Source: Coprinopsis marcescibilis (taxonomy: Eukaryota > Basidiomycota > Agaricomycetes > Agaricales > Psathyrellaceae). Taken from it: a stretch of 64,000 nucleotides of DNA. The translations under genes and the position numbers were made by a program. The notes under the pieces are model-generated. The model did no database searches. It was not told the origin of the DNA and was given only the letters and a program-made list of their open reading frames with translations. Shown here one piece after another: positions 37,201-48,702 of the stretch; the first letter of the stretch is position 1, and the number at the start of each line of letters is the position of its first letter. Location: positions 127,048-191,047 of the forward strand of contig ML210191.1 of assembly GCA_004369085.1 (NCBI GenBank). The letters are read 5' to 3'.

Positions 37201-38466
37201 AGGTCGGCCAGATCCCTGAGATAGTGATGTCTATCAGAATGCCTCTCAATTAATCAAGGCAGAGATATCGTACCAAACTGCTGCAAGAACATCCCCCGGC
37301 AAACCTGACTGCAGCATAAAGGGAACTGCGACACCACCCTCGATGAATCCTTTCTTGTCGGTGTCCAAGTCTTCAAACCACTGATCCGAGTTGGCCTGTT
37401 CAGCTGGAGTTACGTCCCAGGCTATGAGAGCGGGCGGCTGTACAGGAGGGCTAAAGGTGCGACTGGCCATTGATTGGACAGCAGGGCGAGGTGGCAGAGC
37501 AGGGGATCTGACTTGAGAGGACATTGCAGACATTCCAGTGTGATTTGGTTGAATCCTCTGTCCGGTGTGTTGTTGCTGGATGCTGAACGTGCTTCCAGGA
37601 GGTGGGCTGAAAGAACCGCTGTTACCGGTCATATGAGATGCGACTTTCGCACCAGCGGCTTGTTGATAAAGTCCGGGTGGAAGAGATGTAGGAATGAATG
37701 TAAACCTTTTCGACATCATCCCCTGTATGAAGTACATTGCGATGGCAAAGTCTGAGGAATCCAAGCTTCCGCGGTCTTGCGTATCGGACAAATTCCTACC
37801 GCAATTCAGCATGGACGGTCGGAGAGAGGTCAGGAAACATTTTACCAAATTTGAATTAGGTGTTCGGTCGATAACTTGGATTTGAGGAAGATATTTCTGG
37901 CCCGGTCACCTTTGGTGAAGTTTAGACGAGCGCTAGGTTGACAATGATAGAGTGCGCACCGCTCAGAAGCCCATTAGCGGGACCACTCTGCATAAAAATA
38001 TTGAGATATTTCTCCCTTTCCTGGGCAGTGAGCGGTGGGAACACGGGCAGTGATGACTTGCTGCTGTTCAGCGACATTCCCGTGCTTTGCTGCGCGACCG
38101 TGTTTACGCCTTCGATTTTGGGTATAGGACCAGCTAAGGGGCGCGTAATGGTGAGCAAGATACAAATTGAAGCAGAACAAGCCAAGTACGTTTTTGCAGC
38201 AAGGCTTCTGTAACTCTCTCTCCTTTCTGCGCCCATCCCATCAGCCTGACAGCAACGGCAACTCCCTTCCTCGAGAGCCAGCCTTGGTTGTCCTCGTCGG
38301 CGATCTGCCAAATTTCACCCAACACGGTAGGGAGCAGCTTGGCGCCGTCGAAAACCTTTATTGCTGCATCGCCAGTTATGACCCCCAACTTCTGAGGATC
38401 TGCATAGAGAAATATTTGGTTTACAAGGGTGGCCTCGGCTGGCGTCGGTGTGATGTTTACGGGCAT
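34242..38466 (-). CDS. EDE1: EDE1 / Eps15-like endocytic scaffold (three EH domains, coiled coil, UBA)
   Basis: Early-arriving scaffold of clathrin-mediated endocytosis that binds NPF-containing cargo adaptors and ubiquitin. Start ATG 38466 gives [22 protein letters not shown]1 ([37 protein letters not shown]), EH2 ([39 protein letters not shown]) and EH3 ([37 protein letters not shown]) are all present with calcium-loop-like DxDxxG sequences. A long coiled coil follows (about 36.2-36.7 kb on the sequence, [20 protein letters not shown] onward). Then a disordered Ser/Pro/Asp-rich region with repeated FDDIF and FDAVF motifs, and a C-terminal UBA domain [20 protein letters not shown]. Stop at 34242-34244. 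Confidence 0.92.
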
Positions 38467-38816
38467 AATTGGGGTATTGGGGGTCAATTAGAGGGTAAAA
38501 TAATGGTATCGCTGAGATATAGAGGGGCCGTGCGGGATGTCAGGGCCCCCGGGTAAGTTGGAGAGCTGGAGGTTGCGTACGTACTGAACAGACTGGCCCG
38601 GAGACAACTGAAGAAGTCGATATGTCACAGCGCTCCTTTCACACGGTCACGGGAGACTCGGGTCACGTGCATGATGGCACGCGTCTAACCTTTTGGTTGT
38701 GTGCAATGTGGACCAGCCGGTCTGAGTTTCGACAAGCCACAAGCTCTTGTTATATTTCTTCTAGTCTCCTTGACCGCCCCTAACGATTTAACGACTTTAT
38801 CAGCTCTCTATCTATA
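38467..38816. promoter_or_regulatory. Divergent promoter region EDE1 / UBE2C
   Basis: About 350 bp between two start codons. Contains TCACGTGC at about 38664-38671 (an E-box-like CACGTG core) and nothing else distinctive. Confidence 0.35.
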
Positions 38817-39750
38817 ATGGAACAGCTCACCTCATCGCATGCCCCCGCTCGTGCCTCCCACAAGTCCAGTACAACCTCCTCGACCCCCTCAGTGGCAGGC
38901 AGCGTCGCGAAACGGTAATGTGCTTCCAACTGGCGGCACTGTGCCCAGCACTTACTCGTATTTTGCACTCCTCTACAGTCTCAGCAGTGAGCTTATGACC
39001 TTAATGGTGAGTCCCTCCTGAGTTCCAGTTCCATCCTGGTCACTGATGACTTCACATTTCAGATGTCTTCATCCCCTGGCATTGTAAAGTCTCTTCTACC
39101 TGTGTGGAACAGCTATTTTTAACTTGAGGCAGTCAGCTTTTCCCAAAAATGACGGAAACCTATTTGAATGGTTGGGCACAATTGAGGGTGCCCCAGAAAC
39201 TGTGTGTCCGAATGATCTTCCCTCTCAAGCCGCCACTCACCTCTCTCACAGATCTACTCCGGGCTAACCTTCAAGATTAATATTTCCTTCCCCTCTAATT
39301 ATCCTTATGTGGCTCCCACAATAAAGTTCGACACGCCCTGCTTCCACCCCAACGTGGACATTGGTAGTGGCGCAATTTGCCTAGACATCCTGCAGGTAAC
39401 GTGTCTTTCATCTGGATTACCCAGTGATCGGACTCTGACGCGCCATTACACTTGAATAGGACAAATGGTCGGCTGTCTATAGCGTTCTGACCATTCTTTT
39501 GTCTCTGCAATCTCTTCTTGGCGGTAGGTTTCCACATATAGTCTCTTGTCTGCCTATCTTGACTTTTTCGTGTTCTAGAACCTAATAACAATTCTCCTTT
39601 GAACACGGAAGCTGCTGGTCTCTGGAGCAGACCCGACGGTACGTCCCCATCCCAGGACCAACCGGGCTGAGCGCTAACTTTGCTTCCGACATAGCCTTTA
39701 AAGCGCAACTGATGAAGCACTACCGACCGGTCAATCCTGATTCCGCTTGA
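38817..39750 (+). CDS. Ubiquitin-conjugating enzyme E2, UBE2C / UBC11 type
   Basis: E2 that initiates ubiquitin chains on APC/C substrates (cyclins, securin) to drive mitotic exit. Spliced: [20 protein letters not shown] (disordered N-terminal extension typical of UBE2C), then SSELMTLM, a 21-nt exon (39063-39083), [40 protein letters not shown], and the catalytic stretch [20 protein letters not shown] with the active-site Cys in [25 protein letters not shown] follows, then [14 protein letters not shown] and stop TGA 39748-39750. [12 protein letters not shown] is characteristic of this subfamily. About 170-180 residues, seven or eight introns. Confidence 0.92.
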
Positions 39751-40733
39751 TTGACCCTTTAGCTTTACGCGTTGTGTAGTTCGAGTATCTTGCTATCCAT
39801 GACTGCATTTCATATATTTGTGAATTTTTTCAATCGAAGTCATATGGATGTTGCTATGCAAGGTGATCGCGCTCAATTTGGTGTTGTGAGCGAACAGTGA
39901 GAAATGGTGGTGCCACGGCCTTCGGGGCCAAGTTGAGGCTCAAGCTTGACTTTTCGTTCCATTCAGAGCGTCAAAGCTCTTTTCATTTTCGTTCCTCCAC
40001 AACATTCACTTTACAAAAGTCTGGGAGTGAGCTGGTATCGCTTCCTGAGCGATCGTTGTAAGTGCAATCCAATCTGTCCGCCCACCCGCCGTTGCTCAGA
40101 ACAGCCAGTCCCACAGCACAACGCCCAACTTTCTTTCTTCAAGTTCATCTCACCAGGGCACTGGTGCTCTATCTGCTTCAATGACACGCCGTGCACCTCC
40201 AACTGCCCTGCGGCTGGTCTCTGGACCTGTCCCCGACCGAAAGTAAGGCTCCAGACGTAGAACTGGTTCGTTTACGTGGTTGACGCATGATTCGGTTAGT
40301 GCACCAAAGCATAGACTGCCATCCCTGCCTCGGCCGATCCACACAGTGGCCACGACGCGGCCAATAAAGGGACAAGGGACGGAGAAGAACGCACCGATTC
40401 CAGCGATAAAGCGCTCTGAGTCAGAGGACAAGCAGCAGGTTCGAGGGCCCTGGAATCATTCGTCCAGCATTAGTGTTGTTATAGACGTATCACAGCTGTT
40501 GGCACCGCCGAAACCTGTCCTTGTAAAGAGCTGGAGTAGTATTTAAGTAGAATAGAAGGACAAAGGCAATGATATTTTGGAGTGGGTCATGACAAATAAT
40601 TGGCCTTGAGGACAAACAAGCTTTGGTGCGACTTGAATTTCAAAGTCCTTCTTGCTTTTTACTCTGTCCTTCGCCCCTCTCATTGTTACGAGCATCGACG
40701 CCCCCGCTGTTCTCGACGACGACGACCACCATA
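39751..40733. other. Long intergenic spacer with pyrimidine-rich leader
   Basis: About 980 bp. Short overlapping open frames on both strands have no recognisable motif and no codon pattern shared with neighbours. The last 100 bp before the PIN4-like start is rich in C and T, as in strong basidiomycete promoters. I do not call a gene here. Confidence 0.4.
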
Positions 40734-42584
40734 ATGACCAGCTCGCCCCCAGATATTTCTTCTTTGACTCTTTCTCATCGTGCCTCGCAGCAACGTCTTC
40801 ATGATTCTTACGATTACGACGCCAATGGCCCTAATAGACCCCACTACCACTACGCAACCTCTCAAGGCTTGCCCCAGACGCCATATACACCCTTGACCAG
40901 CATGAACCAGTCGCCCCTCAAGAACAAGTCGACTGTCCGCAACCCATTGCCTGCCGTATGTCCAGCTGCTTGATTTCCTCCGATGTCTTGCATAACCTTG
41001 CTTTTTCTCCAGCAATGGCTCGATAATTCTCCATCCGATAATAGGTCTTTGTCTCCTCATAATAATTCCGACTTCTCTTCCGCTGGCGGATCTCCTCCAA
41101 TGGGGCATCTTAATCCACCTCCTATCGGGCCAGGGGCAGGCCCACCATCTTCAGCATCGGGTTTCCCAAATGACGAGGACATCATCCCAACTGCCATCGT
41201 TATCAAAAACATTCCATTTAATGTAAAGCGAGAGACTCTCCTCGATATCATCGTGAGTTTTTTGCTCTCTTGTGAAATGGTCTCCAGGTTCGCTGATCGT
41301 TGTCCGTATTTAGTCCTCCCTTTCTATCCCAACTCCGTATGCGTTTAACTATCACCTGGATCAGCAGGGTCAGTTCCGTGGCCTGGCCTTTGCCAACTTT
41401 AGGCAGTCTGTGGATGCAGACGCAGTCGTCGCCGCCCTCAATGGCTTCGACGTCCAGGGTCGCAAACTGCGAGTCGAGTACAAGAAGGTTTTGCAGGCCG
41501 GTGAAAAGGAAAGAATCGAACGAGAAAAGGCCATTCGAAGAATGCGCTCTATGCAAATGGAAAAGGAAAAGGAGCAATTTACACAGCAGCCCAAACCAGT
41601 CTACGAAGATTATGGCAATCCTGTCACTACCAGCTTCACCGGGCGGTCATTCTCTACAGGGGCGCAATACCAGCAAACTCAACAGCCACAGTATTCTCCC
41701 CCTGCTATCAGCATGCCAACCCCAAACTTCTCGGCGTCGTTAGCATCAGCTCCCGCTGTCCCAACTCAGGCACCCAGCACCCCTAGTCTGTCCGAAAAGA
41801 CTTTTGGTGAACTGGATTTGAACGACCCCTCAACTTTGGAGATTTATTCCCGTATTCTACTCTTCAAGGACGATCACATGCGTGATGAACTCGCGTTCTC
41901 CAGGACTCTGACTCCCAAGCAACGCCGCATCGTCCATCTCATCGCCCAGAAGCTTGGCGTTTACCACTATTCGATCGGCGAAGGAGAGGACAGACATGCT
42001 GTTGTTACGCGCATTGATCCACAACGGGTTAGTCTTTGATGTTTGCGTATCTCACTGTGAGCAGTAATGACATCCTTGAATAGCACCAGCAACCGCAGGC
42101 ACCCCCTATCCTGCGCACAGCGCACACACTCTCGCGCACCCCATCCGCGTACCTCAGCCCAACCTCGGCAACCCAAACACACTCTTCTTTGCGTGTTAAA
42201 AAGTCTATGCCCGATCTGAAGACTTTGCACTCTCAGGCCCCTCGATTGACCTCCCGAGCTTCTAACGGAAACATTCGCGAGGGATATGCTACAATTTCGT
42301 CGCCATCCCGTCGCGTTTCCGCTGCCTTCAGCTCGCTGTTCTCGAACGGTGGCGCATTCGGTGGCGGAAGCTCCGTTCCGCCCGTCCCCAGCCTGCCTTC
42401 TTCGATAAACTCCATGAGCATGAATGGGGGACACGATTCACCCGCCGGCGTTGTTCGTCAACCACGCGGACCCGCCTCGATGGGAGGTTTCGGTCGTCGC
42501 GACAGCCGTGTTGGTGTCAGTGAAAGCCACCTTTCATCTCGAGTCGGGCTCGACATTGGAACCCACGAACCTTTGGAAATCTAA
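40734..42584 (+). CDS. PIN4 / Cip2-like RNA-binding protein (RRM plus R3H)
   Basis: Post-transcriptional regulator; yeast PIN4 and fission yeast Cip1/Cip2 act in stress and G2/M control. Start ATG 40734 gives MTSSPPDISSLTLSHRASQQ. Disordered N-terminus, then the RRM: TAIVIKNIPFNVKRETLLDI (RNP2), FRGLAFANFRQSVDADAVVA (RNP1) and LNGFDVQGRKLRVEYKKV. A basic helix EKERIEREKAIRRMRSMQME, Gln/Pro-rich linker and R3H-type domain RILLFKDDHMRDELAFSRTL with RRIVHLIAQKLGVYHYSIGE follow. The tail is Ser-rich with SQAPRLTSRASNG. Introns near 40950-41012, 41252-41314 and 42030-42083. Stop at 42582-42584. Confidence 0.88.
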
Positions 42585-43064
42585 GTCTATCAAGGCGAAT
42601 CACAATAATACAATTCGATATTTCTACTGCTGGAGAAGGACGAAGCCGGATCCAACAACCGCCAACTAAACCGATATTGCCTTTCTTTCAATTCTTGTTC
42701 AGAAACTGGGTGTCCTCTGGCTCCTGTTCCTATTCTTGATTTTATATTCTATTCTGCCTTGCACCGCCCGGTGCGTATCATATCTATATATTTGCGTGTA
42801 TATCACACTAGTGGCGGTCGTTACTACACCCCGGTCGTCGTTCAAATTGTCTCCTCCTCCATATTTCTGCTCAATCCGCTGAGCTCATACCATATTACTA
42901 TCGCATTACAAAGTATTATATATACGTATCGATTGCTCGTCGTAGGTCATCTGGCAATGTCATCAATTTACTCAGCGCAGGCGAAGCTGACACCGACGGC
43001 ACGACTGTTTAAGCTGTTATATATAGCAGCCTCTTTCCTGCGGTACATTTTCCCCGCAAGTTGC
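42585..43064. promoter_or_regulatory. Promoter region of the LigB dioxygenase, with TATA box
   Basis: Gap of about 480 bp after the PIN4-like gene. TTATATATAG at 43017-43026 is a good TATA box about 40-50 bp before ATG 43065. Two weaker TATATA tracts lie at about 42785 and 42917. The dioxygenase frame is open through this whole stretch, which is unusual. Confidence 0.45.
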
Positions 43065-44413
43065 ATGTTTCGTGGTCGGCCACTTCTCATCTGGCTATCG
43101 TCCCTTGTCGTGCTGTCTGCCCTGTTGCTTCGCGTCTGGAATTTCAAGACTTTGCCTGGGATATCGACATACAGCAATCAGATAACCAGCCATCTCCCTG
43201 CTCTTGTCAACAAATATCTCCATTTAACGTCTAACAAGATGGGCTCGGCAACTTCAAACTCGAACCCAGAGGAGACTTGGAAAAAAGCCCTTCAGGAACT
43301 TCCTGCAACCCAGAATGACATTCCAGCGTTCTTCTTCGCTCATGGCTCTCCGATACTGGCGTTCTCCCCGTCCGCTGCGGCTGGGATGGGGGACTTTGCC
43401 GCATACCAGGGCCCATCAGGTCCTCTCGCCAAGTTCCTGGCTAGCTTCGGACCCGCGCTGCTCGAAAAGTATAAGCCAAAGGCTATCGTGGTCTTCAGTG
43501 CTCACTGGGAAACATCTGGAGAGAGACTGGGTATGCCTCCTTTTATAAACTCAATGTCGGATTAACTGACCGTGGTATTGCCCTCAGTGTCCGATTACGA
43601 GGAGAATCCACTTCTGATGGATTATTACGGGTTCTCTCCCGAGCTATATCGACTGAAGTTCAAGTCAAAAGGTGATCATGAGCTTGCGAAGAGGGTGGTT
43701 GAGCTATATCGCAAGGTAGGCCGTTCGGCCCTTGATCCTCAACGGGGTCTTGGTTGACTTTGGGTTTTCCTTTGCAGGCTGGTCATAAAGCGAGGCTCAC
43801 TCCTGTCACTGAAAGTCGAGGAGAAGATGGCAGAGGCTTCGAGGGACCCGGACTCGATCATGGTGTATTTGTGCCGTTCAGGATCATGTTCGGAGAGGAG
43901 ACGCAGATACCCATTGTTCAGGTTTCCATAGACTCCAGTCTGGACCCTGGCAAGAATTGGGAGTTGGGCAAGGCAGTTGCTGAGCTGAGGTTTGCTGATC
44001 CACTGTTGCCCAAGTACACCGTTGACATGCTTCCTTGATGCAGGAAGGAGGGGATTTTGGTCCTTTCGGGAGGTCTGACCTCTCACAATCTCAGAGACAG
44101 GACCTCGTTTTCCCCTGTTACCGCCCGACAAGCGCACAAAGAATTTGATGCGGCCATTCATGCCGCTATCAACTTGGAGGATGTGAGTAACACGAATTGT
44201 CGCAAGGCAACGTAACGATATTGAACCGTGTTTCAGCCGGCTGCCAGGAAAAATGCGCTATTCGAACTTCCCAAGCATCCAGGGTTCAGGGCATCTCACC
44301 CGAGAGAGGATCACTTTGTGCCTCTGTACATCGCTGCTGGCGCAGGAGAAGGCGGGGAAGTCAAAACCATTATGAACGCCTATGGGGTACCCACATTTGC
44401 GTTTGGGTTGTAA
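43065..44413 (+). CDS. LigB-family extradiol dioxygenase (4,5-DOPA dioxygenase-like)
   Basis: Class III ring-cleaving dioxygenase; relatives open catechols such as DOPA using a metal (Fe or Zn). Metal-ligand motifs seen: AFFFAHGSPILAF, VVFSAHWETSG, and GLDHGVFVPFRIMF, plus QIPIVQVSIDSS. End: REDHFVPLYIAAGAGEGGEV and GVPTFAFGL, stop 44411-44413. Four introns. The start is uncertain. ATG 43239 (MGSATSNSN) gives a normal soluble protein. ATG 43065 adds 58 residues with a hydrophobic PLLIWLSSLVVLSALLLRVW segment that would be a signal anchor; the frame is open back to 42759. I chose 43065 because a TATA box sits just upstream. Confidence 0.85.
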
Positions 44414-44989
44414 TATAACTATGGACGGGGCTATTGCAGTAATATCATATGCATATGTACATTTTGTGGAGGTTATAGATCTGCGGTAACCAGAGGAGCA
44501 AGAGAGGAAAATATATTTATTTGACCCTAGCAGTCAATAGCAGCCGAACGACCGCGTGAGCTTCAGTTGATGCGAACGTGAGGACATATTTGATTGGCGT
44601 CTCTTGGTTGCATGGCTTCCGAATTATTATTACATTACACCAAGTCGGAGTGAATGCTGTCAATCCCTCCTTCCTCCTAACCACCACCATCCCCAACAGC
44701 GTTTGTCGATTTCGTCGACAGCGTTGCTCATTACCCAACCCCGTTGGCTTTCACTGTAAGCCCTTTTCAGATTAGCGCTATGGAACTTACAATTAACAAT
44801 TGGCAGCTTCTTCCTCTAGTTCCTCTTTTCCCGTTTACTCGACTTTATACTCTCCTTTATTCCTCTTCTCCATTTCATTCATCAGATCGTCAGAGCTACC
44901 CATTGCGATCGAAGCGTACCAGTGGTCTTATCACATCAACATAAACGAAGCTCGACCAAACCATATACCTTGCTGGCGCACCTCTTACC
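44414..44989. promoter_or_regulatory. PKA promoter / leader, pyrimidine-rich
   Basis: About 575 bp. A strong C/T tract spans about 44808-44880, directly before the PKA start at 44990, a common feature of highly expressed basidiomycete genes. Short open frames here are not genes. Confidence 0.4.
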
Positions 44990-46466
44990 ATGTCCATGGC
45001 CTCCCAACACCTCATGGCTTCCTTACCGATGCCTACGGACCCAGTTCGACGCATATCCATCACCTACCAGACACCGCGGCGGGAATCGCAAGTTATGATC
45101 ACGGAGGCACCAATAACACCTCCTTTGTCACCAAAGTCGGTCGCCGCAGCACCTGACGCCATGCTCGTGGAGGAACTACCTATATATACCGACAAGCCAG
45201 GGGCTGTCCAGATAGTTCAATCGGTTCCTGTGGTCCAGGAGTTCATGGATGTCGAGCCAGTTCATGCCCGAGAGCGCAAGGACGACATAGAGCCACTCAA
45301 CCGCCCACAGAGGCTCCTCGAAGACGAAAAAGTACATATACAGCGCTCAGGCCTGAGCCTTTCCGATTTCGATGTTCGGGGGACGCTCGGTAGGTTGAAA
45401 TCCAAACTCGTCGATTATTTCCCAGCTAACGACCTGAAAGGTACCGGCACTTTTGGCAAGGTGTTACTCGTTCGGCATAAAACCGCTCACGACGCCCATG
45501 GAGCGCAGAGCCATTTTGCAATGAAAGTATTGCGCAAGAACGTCATTGTGCAGTTGCGGCAGGTCGAACACGTCAATGCGGAGCGGTATATTCTCTCCAG
45601 AGTCAACCACCCCTTCATCGTCGACCTCTTTGCCACCTTCCAGGACAGTCTCAACGTATACATGTTGATGTCTTACGTTCCTGGTGGCGAACTCTTCACA
45701 CATTTGCGACGTGCACAGCGCTTTACCCCCGATGTCACTCGCTTCTATCTTGCCACGATAATACTCGCTCTCAAATACCTGCACTCCTTCAACATCATCT
45801 ATCGCGATCTCAAGCCCGAGAACCTCCTTTTGGACTCGAGAGGCTATCTCCGACTCACTGACTTTGGATTCGCAAAAATCGTGGACGACCGTACTTGGAC
45901 ACTGTGCGGAACCCCAGAGTACTTGGCTCCTGAAATTATCCAGTCTGACGGTCATGGAAAGGCCGCTGATTGGTGGGCTTGTGGAGTCCTGTGCTACGAA
46001 ATGCTTGTTGGGTATCCACCATTCTTCGACGAGTCTCCATATGGCATCTATGAAAAAATTCTGAACGGTCAGATCCAATGGCCGCGACATATTGACCGCC
46101 TTTCCCGGGATCTTATCAAGGCATTTCTCAACCCCGATCGTACGAAAAGGTTGGGCAACATGCAAGGAGGCCCACAGGACATCCTGGACCACCCTTGGTT
46201 CAGAGGCGTTGACTGGGACGCTCTGGAACGACGGGAGATCAATGTAAGGTTTTTCCCTTCTACATATGTGGACACCTGTGACTCACATTATGGTAAAAAC
46301 CCAGGCTCCAATCATTCCACGTACTTCATCAGTGGACGATACCCGGCATTTCTTGCGTTTGCCTCCTCCTACCACCGACGAAATCCCCGGTCTAATGGGG
46401 GAAGAACAGCCTCCTGCTCTCCACCAGCGCTTCGACCCGATCAATTATCAATTTCTTGAATTCTAG
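44990..46466 (+). CDS. cAMP-dependent protein kinase catalytic subunit (PKA)
   Basis: AGC-family Ser/Thr kinase released by cAMP binding to the regulatory subunit; controls growth, development and carbon sensing. After about 135 disordered N-terminal residues the kinase starts FDVRGTLGTGTFGKVLLVRH (Gly loop, rebuilt by splicing at 45389/45441). Then FAMKVLRKNVI (catalytic Lys), YVPGGELFTHL, IIYRDLKPENLLLDSRG (catalytic loop), LTDFGFAKIV (DFG), TWTLCGTPEYLAPEI (activation-loop Thr), WWACGVLCYEML. The AGC tail RTSSVDDTRHF and the C-terminal hydrophobic motif FLEF complete it. Second intron about 46244-46304. Stop TAG 46464-46466. The unspliced first intron is 51 nt and stop-free (see findings). 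Confidence 0.95.
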
Positions 46467-47058
46467 GCTTATTGCCTGAGCCTCCCCTGTCCTTCACTCG
46501 TTCTTTCAATCCCCTTTGTGCGCTATCCAACTTTGATGTCTATCCTTGCCCTGTGCTCCTTTATCTTTATTTATTACTTTGTTCATAATTCACCTCACAG
46601 CATGCCCCCTCCATTCAGCTGCCTGGAACTGTATCCACCATTTCCATTTCCTATCACCCATAGTTGCTGTATTTCGTTCCTGTGTTTATTTCCCTGTATC
46701 CATTTCTGCAGCATCGATGCTGTTATCACTGTAGCCATCTCGTATATCTCCCAGTCCTCGCATTCTTATCCTTTGTAGCTCTTCCCTCATTTGACTCACC
46801 ACCTGTATTTGATATTTTCGTGCCCCTCTCTGTGGCAATCCATACTTTACATAGCCTCTACAGCTCTTATAGTTTGCAATACCATGTATACAAATCATTT
46901 GATTAAAACTTTTTAGCAACAATTATACATAGACATTTATTTCAATTCAGCGCCCAAAAGATGCGAGCGCCCAGGCAGTGACAGGTCCTTTCTGATCTTG
47001 ACCTTCAACCCATTGTCCAACCCGGCATAGATATCATATCGATCTGACCGGTATTACC
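46467..47058. other. Intergenic PKA / WD40 protein
   Basis: About 590 bp, T/C-rich 3' flank of PKA running into the WD40 gene's promoter. No gene signal seen. Confidence 0.4.
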
Positions 47059-48675
47059 ATGAGCGAACCGGAGAAATCCAGCAATTATATCGTCGCTGAG
47101 GCACAACTCCTCGCTGAAAGAGTAACTCGTCTCACCAGCAACTCTTCCTAGTTTAGAACATTAACTTGGTTTCATCCAGGCGCGGAGAGACAAAGCTGCT
47201 GTTTTGAAGGATATCGGCGAACCGATTGAACTTCCAGGAAAAGCCCTGGCTATCGAAGTTCAAGGAAACTCGGCATGGATCGCGGAAAACACGACTGTGG
47301 TCAAGAAACTCGATCTCGAAGTTGAGCAACCGCCCTTCTCTGATGATTACAATATTAATATCCTTCAATCCGGTACCAGTCAGGAAAGGTTTTGCAGATC
47401 TACAAAGGTCATACAGCTCCAGTTACATGTATCGCATTCTATAACCCCGATCGCAAACTGTTGATTTCGGGTTCATGGGACAAGGTAACGTTCGTGTCCA
47501 TTCATGGTACAAGCAGGTCGCTAAGAGATATTAGACGATCAGAGTATGGGATACAAAAGTTGGGCACATAATCTCTTTGATCAGTGATACTGGAACACTG
47601 AATGTGTCTTGTTCCTCGTCCAGACAAAGGTGTTGCTATCGACGACACCAGATGCACATAGTGATTTCGTCAAAACGGTGGTGGTCCTGCCATCCCTCAA
47701 TCTACTTTTATCTGGTGGATCCGACAAGATAGTTAGATTCTGGTACGTCTCATTGATTTCAAGCTGTACAGGCTATTCCCACAACATACTTCGTAGGGAC
47801 CTTACAGATGTTACGAAACCTTTACAGAACGCAGGATCCATCTCATCACATACCCGTCCCGTCGAGTGCATCGCAGGATACGCCATCTCGGATACTTCTG
47901 CTGTGATTTACACGGCAGATACCATGGGTGTCATCCGGGTATGGAATCTCCAGAAAGAACCCGAAACGACCCCTCCGCTCTGGCGTGCTACAGCGCGGGG
48001 GGAGCTGAACCATCATAGAACTCGCATCAACGAGCTGCTAGTTGGGAAAGACCTCGTTTGGACTGGTACAGTGCCCTACGTTCTTCTTCTAAAACAACGC
48101 TCTAATCCCATGGGTTCTTGCCAATCAGCCTCCGCAGATGAAACCGTTCAGATACATCCCGCCATAGAAGTAGAAAATCTTTCTGAAGATGCCGCTGCTC
48201 TCAAAGGCCCGAAAGCTATCACTCATCCGGTTGCTGCCAGGGCTTTGCTCCCTCTGACACTCACAGAACTCGGAGAACCATATCTACTGACAGTCGCTGG
48301 AGATGTCCTTCGTGTGTACGACATTTCTAGCCTCTCAGACCCAGAGCTGCTTTCAAGCACCGACATTCATTGGCACGATGTAACTGCCATCCGACTGTGG
48401 TACAGGACGACCGTGAAAGAAGATGTAAAGCATACCGAGCCTTGGATTGTCACAACAAGTTTAGATCAAACAATCCGCAAATGGAGGCTGACAGGTAAGA
48501 CCCTTACTTTTCCTAAAAGGACATAAATATCGAGATAACTGGCGCAGAACTGTTGAATCCTACACCACCGCCTGCGCCCGAGGAGAAGAAGAAAACGGAA
48601 CTCGAACCTATCAGGGAATCGGATCTGACTGAAGAAGAAGAACGAGAACTGGCGGAACTACTCGATGAAGATTGA
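47059..48675 (+). CDS. WD40-repeat protein, uncharacterised
   Basis: Beta-propeller protein of about 440 residues spliced, start ATG 47059 (MSEPEKSSNYIVAEAQLLAE). Repeats seen: GKALAIEVQGNSAWIAENTT, YKGHTAPVTCIAF with LLISGSWDKTIRVWDT (across an intron near 47486-47533), DAHSDFVKTVVVLPSLNLLL with GGSDKIVRFWDL (split by an intron at about 47742), SSHTRPVECIAGY, ADTMGVIRVWNLQ, HRTRINELLVGKDLVWT, and a last TSLDQTIRKWRL. A charged C-terminal tail ESDLTEEEERELAELLDED ends at TGA 48673-48675. WD40 proteins act as assembly platforms; no partner can be named. Its stop is only 27 bp from the convergent DUF3445 gene's stop. Confidence 0.82.
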
Positions 48676-48702
48676 GGCGTTCAAGGACATACATTCAAGT
48701 TG

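Noticed and set aside
40150..40546. Overlapping 93- and 88-codon frames in the UBE2C / PIN4-like gap
   Set aside because: Opposite strands, no motifs, no good exon extension on either side.
42759..43064. Dioxygenase coding sequence starting at 42759
   Set aside because: The first codon there is not an ATG with any support and a TATA box lies downstream; the open frame is noted as a finding instead.
45464..46192. 242-codon minus-strand frame opposite the PKA kinase domain
   Set aside because: Long but fully antisense to highly conserved kinase codons; the translation has no recognisable domain, so it is a codon-usage shadow.
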